From the NCBI RefSeq assembly GCF_001761485.1, contig NC_090774.1:1054001-1118000 (forward strand): 64,000 bases of DNA, written 5' to 3'. The position numbers and the translations under genes were made by a program. The stretch is from Yarrowia lipolytica. Taxonomy: Eukaryota; Ascomycota; Dipodascomycetes; Dipodascales. This document shows positions 57,001-64,000 of this stretch, piece after piece. A model generated the notes under the pieces. That model was not told the DNA's origin and ran no database searches. It saw only the letters and a list, made by a program, of their open reading frames with translations. Each line of letters opens with the position of its first letter. Position 1 is the stretch's first letter.

Positions 57001-59640
57001 TCATTTCTTCCACTTCAACGGCTTGTTCCACTCTCGCTCGCATTGCTGCAGAAACTCGACCATGTTGAAACTAGTTTGAGATCTCAGTCTGTGGTAACTA
57101 GGAGGAGTGGAAATGTAGAGCTTGGTAGCAACATGTTGGATGGCGTCAGCGACAACATAGGATCGAATATATGACTTGGAGTTTTTCCGAAGCATGTTGA
57201 GGATGCGTACACCCGACCCTGGATCTTTGGGGCTCTTGATGGCACCCCACTTGATTGTTTCAAATTGAAAATAGGGTGAAGAGAAGACTTGGTTGTATGA
57301 AGGGGGCTGCACTGGGTTGGCTGAAGGGAAATCTGAGCTCTCAAGCACACCAGAGTCGTTAGAAAAACCAGAGTTGGGCTCTTTGATAAGAGGTTCGGAC
57401 GCAGATAAAGGCTCCATCTCTGAAGCAAACGCGGACTCTTCTTCTTCGACCAGACCTTTTCCTGTCTTGCTAATCCGGTCATTGATCCGCTCCACAATAG
57501 CTTCACTCTGCTGAACAATATCGGCAAACTCCTTGTCGAAGTCTAGAGAGATGTATCGATCACGTGAAAAAAGTCTCGCCAACCCCCGCAGAAACACCTC
57601 TACCTCCGGTTGAGTCAGCGCACAGATTTGCATCATTTCCAGATTGTACTGGTACCAAGCCATAGATGCATAGAGACCACGCTTATGTAGTTCGTTCAGG
57701 TACCTCAGAGTCACGTGAACGGGCAGTCGAGTTGTAGGCTCTTCACGTGTTTCATTGAACTTGCTGATATAATTAGCAAACCGTTCCACGTGCAGATGAT
57801 AACGCAAGCCCTCAGTCATCAAGCCGGAGACATCAGAGGTTGTTTTCTTGGGGAAAATAGACAGTCGGCCTCGGTACAAAGCTGCAGACAGAAACTCGCC
57901 AGCAGTAATGTGATTAGATGTCTCCGTATCCCGGGCCATTATTTCTGCCAGGTAGAGAGCTCCTCTGAAGTCTCCATTTTTGAGCAGTCTTTGGAACGCC
58001 TGAATGTAAAACTCTCTGGTCATTTGATCACGGGCCTTTAGAACCTTGATCATGCTCATGATAGCACGAGAATTCCTTGTTCTGCACCAGTGACTGAAAA
58101 AGGTCGTATGTAATGAAATGTAGGAGCCGTACTGCTTATGCAAGTCATCGATGACATCTAGCGCGTCTGCTGGATCCATATCACGAGTAAAGAGTCGCAC
58201 CAAATGCTGTCCGATCTCCTCGGTCGCCGAAAAGCCTTCATTTAACATAGCTTCGACTAAAGCATTGGCATGAGCCAGTTCGTTGGTCATCAAAGTCGCT
58301 TCTATCCAAATGGCTTGTGATGGGGGCAGTTTCCGGATCTTCGTTCGCAATTGTTTGATTGTAGGAGCCTTTCCTCGGGAAATTACGTTTCCCCAGAAGT
58401 TGGCAGATAGGCCTCTTAGCAACCGCTCGTGACTAATGTACCACTCAAGTGGTTCGTTGTGAGATAGATGGAGGTAGATCTTCTCCCACAGATGGTGTTG
58501 CTTTTCGACGTAGGAAGAAGAGAGGAGTGAGGTGGAGAATATCATCACGTAGGCAGATACTAAGTGGGTCAGATCGGGGCTGGTTTCCAGAAGATGCAGC
58601 AAGTCGTTTGGACGGTCGTAGAAGAACCCCTTTAGTTGCGAAGACAGCTTCATGTGACCAAGCTTGCGGATTTTGTTTTTGTCTCCCCCCTCATTCTTGC
58701 TCGTTGAAACCAAGTCCTCCACAGACGTTGCGTGTCCCTGTTCCTTGCCTAACTTCACCGCCGTGCTGAGAAAGAAGGGTAAAATGTTCTTCCTCGTATC
58801 CACCAATGAGTTTTGCTTCATTAGATATCTGAACAATGGCAGTTGTTTGCCTCCACAGATCTCAATACACGCCTGTTGAAGAATCTCAAACAGGTCTTTC
58901 TCTGTATGCGCTCGTTCGATAAGGTAATGGAGGGTGATCTGAGCTCCTTGATAGGCTTGTGATGCGATTAGTTGAAGAAGACATGACAGAAGGATATCTG
59001 GTGGTTGGGTAATGCAAAAGTGTTCCACGTGATCTCTTAACTTAGATGGGGAGGCTGAGTCAATGTCGATCAGGTCAGAAGATGCTAGTTGTTGAGATGA
59101 GGTAAGAGGAGCTGTATTCAGCAACTGCTGAAGGGCTGTTGGAAGTGCCGAGTCAGCCGGGCGAGATGATGAGTCCACCACAGAGGGATTAGAATCACTG
59201 ATAAACGAATCCTGGAAACTTTTGTTTTGGACTGTAGATTCTTGGTTATTCAAAATCTCACTCATGGTGCTGACGTCCCCGCGACGAGCCTTCTTCGTCT
59301 TGGTCTTGGTCTTGATAGCATTCTTTCCACCACTCGTCTTCTGAACAAGCTTGTTCACCACATGATTGAAATCCTCCACTGTCGTCAGAGTAGGAAGCTC
59401 AACTGCTTTGGAACGCTTTCCCCCTGTATGCAAAAAATTTGATAAGTTCAGTGGCAAAGCCATAGACATATTGGGAGCCACATGACGGTACCGGCAATCA
59501 CGTGACACTCCAGGCCGTATGCGTTTAATTACGCGAATACCTCGGATCATGACACGATCACAATGTCGAAAATATATGTCGATTTTAGTTGTGGTATGAG
59601 TCCTAGTAATATTTGATGCAGAAATGATAAGGTTGTGCAT
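57001..59640 (-). CDS. Large helical-repeat protein, probably mitochondrial
   Basis: The product is 879 residues from the first ATG (59640), or 849 from the ATG at 59550. The second start gives MIRGIRVIKRIRPG, an Arg-rich, acid-free head that looks like a mitochondrial presequence. After a basic stretch (KTKTKTKKARRGD) and a Ser-rich linker comes a long array of helices of about 35 residues each. These include FLSTAVKLGKEQGHATSVEDL, HFCITQPPDILLSCLLQLIASQ and ADALDVIDDLHKQYG. They resemble degenerate fungal PPR proteins, which bind mitochondrial RNAs to control stability or translation. The size is close to that of yeast Sov1, but I cannot assign an orthologue by eye. Three TCACGTGA palindromes lie in the coding sequence. 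The family call is an inference from helix periodicity and the presequence, not from a clear motif. Confidence 0.7.
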   Translation of the reverse strand: MHNLIISASNITRTHTTTKIDIYFRHCDRVMIRGIRVIKRIRPGVSRDCRYRHVAPNMSMALPLNLSNFLHTGGKRSKAVELPTLTTVEDFNHVVNKLVQKTSGGKNAIKTKTKTKKARRGDVSTMSEILNNQESTVQNKSFQDSFISDSNPSVVDSSSRPADSALPTALQQLLNTAPLTSSQQLASSDLIDIDSASPSKLRDHVEHFCITQPPDILLSCLLQLIASQAYQGAQITLHYLIERAHTEKDLFEILQQACIEICGGKQLPLFRYLMKQNSLVDTRKNILPFFLSTAVKLGKEQGHATSVEDLVSTSKNEGGDKNKIRKLGHMKLSSQLKGFFYDRPNDLLHLLETSPDLTHLVSAYVMIFSTSLLSSSYVEKQHHLWEKIYLHLSHNEPLEWYISHERLLRGLSANFWGNVISRGKAPTIKQLRTKIRKLPPSQAIWIEATLMTNELAHANALVEAMLNEGFSATEEIGQHLVRLFTRDMDPADALDVIDDLHKQYGSYISLHTTFFSHWCRTRNSRAIMSMIKVLKARDQMTREFYIQAFQRLLKNGDFRGALYLAEIMARDTETSNHITAGEFLSAALYRGRLSIFPKKTTSDVSGLMTEGLRYHLHVERFANYISKFNETREEPTTRLPVHVTLRYLNELHKRGLYASMAWYQYNLEMMQICALTQPEVEVFLRGLARLFSRDRYISLDFDKEFADIVQQSEAIVERINDRISKTGKGLVEEEESAFASEMEPLSASEPLIKEPNSGFSNDSGVLESSDFPSANPVQPPSYNQVFSSPYFQFETIKWGAIKSPKDPGSGVRILNMLRKNSKSYIRSYVVADAIQHVATKLYISTPPSYHRLRSQTSFNMVEFLQQCEREWNKPLKWKK

Positions 59641-61403
59641 GAGACGTGCATGCAGAGGCAAGGCACGTGATGAAGAGGGACTTGGTTGAAAGAGAGACTG
59701 AATGTCACATGTTATCACGTGATCCTTGTCTGAGTACTATATCCTATAGTACGAGTAAAATACTTGTGCAGTACTGTACCTCCATCCTGTGATCATTGCA
59801 CTTCTGCATTATCCATATTTTTCCGATGGTTTCAGAATGTAAGTCACGTGATATGTCATGTGATCAGTCGGGGCTATGTTTTTTTTTGTGGGGGCCTTCA
59901 CCTCGCGTGAGACTTGTGAGGGACATGCATGATAGAGGCATGATTATAAAACGCGGAAATTGGATGAGCTTGGTAACTGACCGATGGGTCACGTGATCAA
60001 AGTCCAAACCACTCCCGTGAGATAATAAACACGAGTCTAAACTAATCCGATTGTTCCGGTTGTATTTGGTGTCATAACCATCATTTCAGCAACTCCTCTT
60101 CTGACTAACCCGGATGTGCCATAGCAACAGCATTGGTCTGTTTGGGAAAAGAAGAAATATACCATGCAATGCAACGCCACGCGAAGAACATGCTGATATG
60201 TCGCTTAACCGTTTTTTCCGGAATTTTCGCGCAGTTACAGCTTGAACGGTTTTTTGAAAATCTTGAACCTTTTCCGTACCAACCATTATATAAGCTGTAG
60301 ATCGTTCAGACAATGTAAATCGAATCTCCAGGAAAATATCTCCACAATGATACCCTATATATGCCTGTTTGGAGCCTTGCTTCCCCACATTCCGTAGTCT
60401 TAAGTATTTCGAGGCTTGGAAGTATTTAGTGAAAGTTAGTTGTGGGACCAGGATGTCTGTGGAATGCTCAACAATGGTTTCATCACCTCCAAATTCTTTC
60501 TGGATACTCCCAAAGTTTGGTTTAGTAGGTTCAAGTTCTCAGTTGCTTTGTAGGATCGTTCTCAAAGTGACAGTACGGATATCTGATACATTCTTGAACT
60601 GCGACATTTACGGCACTATACAGCAAGGCAGTAGTCTGATTTGGTCAATATACACTCCAGGCGATTGAAAAAGGTGTCATAAGAATCGCCGTGGCAAATT
60701 TACCAAGATATTCCCATATTATTCTCGATCACGTGACTTCCTAGCCGTCAAGCAAAAACCGGAGTTTACGGACTTACTCTCTTCCCAATTATAGCGTCCC
60801 CTTAGTTTAACCTTAGTGGCGATTTTCTTCCCTTCACCAGACATTCACACACCTGTTCCCAGGCACCTTGAACGAGCTACACAACAGGGCTGATCGCGTG
60901 TAACTAACGACAGCGCAACCACTGACCGCGAAGCTGATCACGTCATCCACGGCCAATCTTTTAGGGCAGTTTTAAGCCACGACACACCACAAGAAGCTAC
61001 ACAAAGTGACTCAAGCGGCACTTACGCACTCGAAAAGTGCTATAGAGCGATACATTCTGCACTTATACGTGATTCATCTACTCACTGACAAGATATTAGC
61101 GACTCCCCCATCTCTTTCCGTCAAGTTTTGACCTGTTTTGATTGATTCAACAGCAAGCGAAACAGAACGATACACCCAAAAGACACACAAGTACATTACA
61201 GGTCACGTGGCGGGTATAACTAGTTACAGCACGTGATTCAACCCATTTTCTTCACGTGGAACCGGAACGAGTCATTAGCTGTTCTGACCACATACACACC
61301 GGCTTGATCGGCTTAAAGATAACACTCTTCATATCCCATTCATTCACGTGACTTTAGTCATTCACGTGACACACTACACACGACTCTAAGCGACTACCTA
61401 ATC
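59641..61403. other. Divergent region upstream of NPP1
   Basis: This 1.8-kb promoter region is crowded with CACGTG cores at 59664, 59716, 59845, 59990, 60730 and five more at 61204-61368. Small frames at 60086-60388 and 60369-60668 have no recognisable content. No gene seen. Confidence 0.6.
61204..61368 (+). promoter_or_regulatory. Five CACGTG E-boxes in the NPP1 promoter
   Basis: CACGTG cores lie at 61204, 61230, 61253, 61345 and 61363, within 200 nt of the NPP1 start codon. In flanked form they read TCACGTGG, GCACGTGA, TCACGTGG, TCACGTGA and TCACGTGA. In budding yeast CACGTG is bound by the bHLH factors Pho4 and Cbf1. A 5' T favours Cbf1 and disfavours Pho4, so four of the five look Cbf1-like and one (61230) is open to Pho4. 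Yeast NPP1 responds to phosphate starvation. The factor used in this species is not known from the sequence. Confidence 0.7.
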
Positions 61404-63653
61404 ATGCGACATTCCATCGACACACCTGCAGACGACTATTCCGATTCGGAGTTGCTTTCGGACTCCAACATGGATATGGATGCCGACGAGCTGGACGCAG
61501 AGATTCTCGATGGTCTTGGAAACGGCAAGAAGCTTGGCATGAGCAAGCCCAAGAACCAGAAGAAGGCGAAAAAGTCAGTAAAGATAGAAGTGCCAGCTGC
61601 ATCGGACGAATCACCTGCATACGACGAGTCCAGTCCCTATGGCGGACAGGGCCTGGACTATGAGGGAGGAGACCAGTCACGAGATGCATCAGGAGAGAAC
61701 CTCACGTCGTCACAAGACCAGCCGAAGACGGTGCACTGGCCCGAGGAGGACATTGACGAGAATTATCCCGACGCCATTCCTCTCAAGGAGGTCAAGAAAC
61801 CCAAGAAAAATACTCTCAAAAGTATCATCAAAAAGGGCAAGTCCAAATTCGGAGGTAACTCATCCGAAGACTCTTCTTCATACTCTCTTCTGGGTGGAGG
61901 ACGACGATCCTCACTTTCTGGAGGACGTTCTGGTCGTTACAACAAGGTCAACTTCAACCGGTTCGCTACAGACTCCTCAGATGAAGACTCCGACGCCGAT
62001 TCGGACTTTGGACAGATCTCTATTGACGTGGAGAATCGCCCCAGACGAAAGGTGCGTCATCAGAATACGAAGACGCTCAACCTGCTGTTGTTTGCGCTTC
62101 TGATCATTGCAGTGTACTTCATTCTGACACTCACCTTTGGTGGAAACACGGGTCCCAAGGGCAGACCAAGCACGTACAAGTCGCGTGAAAAAATTCTGCT
62201 AAATAATGGAACCCATGACTTCCACCCGACTACTCTGGTTATCAGTTTGGATGGATTCCATCCCCATTACATTTCGCCAGAGCTCACTCCTCATCTGGAT
62301 AATCTCATGCGAAAGGAGAGCGGTGCTCCCTACATGCTGCCTTCTTTCCCCACTTCGACGTTCCCTAACCACTGGACACTCATCACTGGCTTGTATCCCT
62401 CTTCTCATGGAATTGTTGGCAACACGTTTTTCGACCCCGATCTGAACAAGCAGTTTGTGAACACGGACCCCAGTAGGTCGCGTGACGTTGCGTTCTGGGG
62501 TGGCGAACCCATCTGGCAGACACTTTCCTACCAGAATGTTTCCACTGCCGTCCACATGTGGCCTGGAAGTGAAGCCAACTGGCTTCCTGAGGATGCTCCA
62601 TTAATTGTTGACCCCTTCAACCAGACAGAAGCTTTGTACAAGAAGCTTGATCGACTTACGGAGTGGTTGGATCGACCTATCCAAACCAGACCGGAACTCA
62701 TGCTCACTTATGTTCCTACAGTTGATACTCTTGGTCATGTTCATGGCATTTCTGGGTCTGAATTGGAGCAAGGCATTCATGAGGTTGACTTGTTGGTGGG
62801 AGCTTTCCGAGAGGCTCTTGACAACCGAAACCTCACTGATGTTGTCAACCTGGTTGTTCTGTCGGATCACGGTATGGCCCCTACCTCTGATGAGCGGCTC
62901 ATCTTTTTGGACGATCTCATTGACGTGGGTCAGATTGATCACCTTGACGGCTGGCCACTGGTTGGTCTTCGGCCTGGTAACAACATGACTGAGTCGGAGT
63001 TGTTTAACATTCTCAAGAAGCAGGAGCCCGAGAACGAGTCTTGGAAAGTTTACACTCGAAAGAACCTTCCTGCTCGATGGAACTTTGGTGGAAAGACTGG
63101 GGGACGGTACCAGAACCGTCTTGCTCCTGTTTGGATTATTCCCAAGACTGGCTGGAGTATTCTTACTCATGATGATTACGCCAAAATGGACAACTCATAC
63201 CAACCCCATGGCACACATGGATATGACAACCGGGACATTTTGATGCGTGCTCTCTTCCTGGGATCCGGCCCCTACTTCCCTGATTTCAAGTTTGAGCCTT
63301 TCTCCAATGTGAACGTGTACTCCATTCTGTGCGATACTCTGCATGTGTATCCTTCCAAGAACGATGCTCAGCCTCTGACTAAGGCCTTGGTTCGGCTTAA
63401 TGACGACTGGCAGGACGACAGTGATCTGTACCCCGGTGTGGACTTTTCCACTTCTGTCGTGGAGGGTTCTACCTACGATGAGTTGTACAGAACTGAGGGA
63501 CATGCCAACGGCAGTGTCCCCACCAATGGCCAGGAGCCCAGCAGTCAGAAGGGAGGAAAGAAGCAGAGCTGGGCTGATTATCTGAAGGGCCAGACAAACG
63601 AGGCCATCGACTGGCTTGCCGACAAATGGGCAGGTATTGTCGGACATGACTAG
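61404..63653 (+). CDS. NPP1: Ectonucleotide pyrophosphatase/phosphodiesterase (Npp1-like)
   Basis: The product is 749 residues, a type II membrane protein. The cytosolic head of about 220 residues is Asp/Ser- and Lys-rich. One transmembrane helix, LLLFALLIIAVYFILTLTF, lies at about 228-247. The lumenal or external catalytic domain has the metal-binding SLDGFHPHY (about 281) and the nucleophile region PTSTFPNHWTLITG, where the Thr before FPNHW is the active residue (about 319). VLSDHGMAP (about 488) and HGTHGYDN (about 602) follow. These are the NPP/alkaline phosphatase superfamily metal ligands, all present. Several N-x-S/T sites fit a glycosylated ectodomain. In yeast Npp1 and Npp2 hydrolyse extracellular nucleotides and are induced by phosphate starvation, releasing phosphate with Pho5. 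The promoter has five CACGTG boxes. Yeast has two paralogues; NPP1 is used here as the family name. Confidence 0.93.
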   Translation: MRHSIDTPADDYSDSELLSDSNMDMDADELDAEILDGLGNGKKLGMSKPKNQKKAKKSVKIEVPAASDESPAYDESSPYGGQGLDYEGGDQSRDASGENLTSSQDQPKTVHWPEEDIDENYPDAIPLKEVKKPKKNTLKSIIKKGKSKFGGNSSEDSSSYSLLGGGRRSSLSGGRSGRYNKVNFNRFATDSSDEDSDADSDFGQISIDVENRPRRKVRHQNTKTLNLLLFALLIIAVYFILTLTFGGNTGPKGRPSTYKSREKILLNNGTHDFHPTTLVISLDGFHPHYISPELTPHLDNLMRKESGAPYMLPSFPTSTFPNHWTLITGLYPSSHGIVGNTFFDPDLNKQFVNTDPSRSRDVAFWGGEPIWQTLSYQNVSTAVHMWPGSEANWLPEDAPLIVDPFNQTEALYKKLDRLTEWLDRPIQTRPELMLTYVPTVDTLGHVHGISGSELEQGIHEVDLLVGAFREALDNRNLTDVVNLVVLSDHGMAPTSDERLIFLDDLIDVGQIDHLDGWPLVGLRPGNNMTESELFNILKKQEPENESWKVYTRKNLPARWNFGGKTGGRYQNRLAPVWIIPKTGWSILTHDDYAKMDNSYQPHGTHGYDNRDILMRALFLGSGPYFPDFKFEPFSNVNVYSILCDTLHVYPSKNDAQPLTKALVRLNDDWQDDSDLYPGVDFSTSVVEGSTYDELYRTEGHANGSVPTNGQEPSSQKGGKKQSWADYLKGQTNEAIDWLADKWAGIVGHD

Positions 63654-64000
63654 TGGGCGTGCTCGGGTATATAGTGACAATAACATGTATTTATGACACC
63701 ATTATGGTGAGCCAATGGTTGTTGTAGGGTCCATCTCACTCGTCCACTTGTTGGCCGCTGCTGCGAGGATCTAGTGGAGATATATCACTATGCGTGATAA
63801 CAAACCTTGCAGTGGAGTGCATATTTGAGGTGGTATGATGATCTGACGAGGGATTTAACTGGGTATCTGTCTAACAGGTCCTGCTGATGGTTTTTCATTT
63901 GTAAAGCTATTCACTGTTCATCTCGGGGCTGAGTTCTTGGTTTTCCCCAGTTAACTAACTGGTCTCTCAGCATTTCGTTCCTCAAAGTTAAGCTTGATCC
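63654..64000. other. NPP1 3' flank to window edge
   Basis: No gene is visible. A CTAAC near 63955 is followed 11 nt later by CAG, farther than in the confirmed introns, so it is not called an acceptor. Confidence 0.6.

Overview
The window looks like a piece of nuclear chromosome from the oleaginous yeast Yarrowia lipolytica or a very close relative. Four things point there. (1) Introns sit at the extreme 5' end of genes, open with GTGAGT (once GTAAGT) and close with a branch point fused to the acceptor, CTAAC(C/T/A)(C/T)AG. (2) A tRNA-Leu with anticodon CAG reads CUG as leucine. (3) Intergenic spaces are long, with only about fifteen protein genes in 64 kb. (4) The proteins are ascomycete-yeast orthologues. 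The species name is an inference; no database was searched.

Layout. 1-4186: no supportable gene. 4187-5681 (-): RAS2-type GTPase with an 823-nt intron. 5682-16084: a 10.4-kb gene desert with two AT-rich patches. 16085-16180 (-): intron-containing tRNA-Leu(CAG). 17218-18330 (-): PHO23, an ING/PHD subunit of Rpd3L. 19250-22467 (-): UBP3-type deubiquitinase. 24459-27778 (-): SCY1-like/SCYL2 pseudokinase. 28822-30715 (+): OPY2-type membrane anchor of the HOG/Ste50 pathway. 31296-32977 (+): CCE1 mitochondrial Holliday-junction resolvase. 35955-36869 (+): unknown coiled-coil protein. 39434-39889 (+): SHU2/SWS1 SWIM-domain repair factor. 41146-45629 (+): full-length ABCC transporter. 45966-46268 (+): small acidic protein. 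46500-51458 (-): INO80 ATPase. 54354-56672 (+): GEF1-type CLC protein. 57001-59640 (-): large, probably mitochondrial, helical-repeat protein. 61404-63653 (+): NPP1 ectonucleotide pyrophosphatase.

The genes do not form one operon-like system. Loose themes are signalling (RAS2, OPY2), chromatin (PHO23, INO80), DNA repair and recombination (CCE1, SHU2, INO80), membrane traffic (UBP3, SCYL2) and membrane transport or surface enzymes (ABCC, GEF1, NPP1).

The strongest new observations are structural. In UBP3 and OPY2 the initiating ATG appears only after splicing (A|TG), with identical splice signals. SCYL2 has a 19-nt first coding exon and INO80 a 33-nt one. The palindrome TCACGTGA occurs about 30 times where about one is expected. 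Inside coding sequence it is read almost always as Ser-Arg-Asp/Glu, and five CACGTG cores crowd the NPP1 promoter. No intact or fossil LTR element, LINE, DNA transposon, CRISPR array or 5S gene was recognised.
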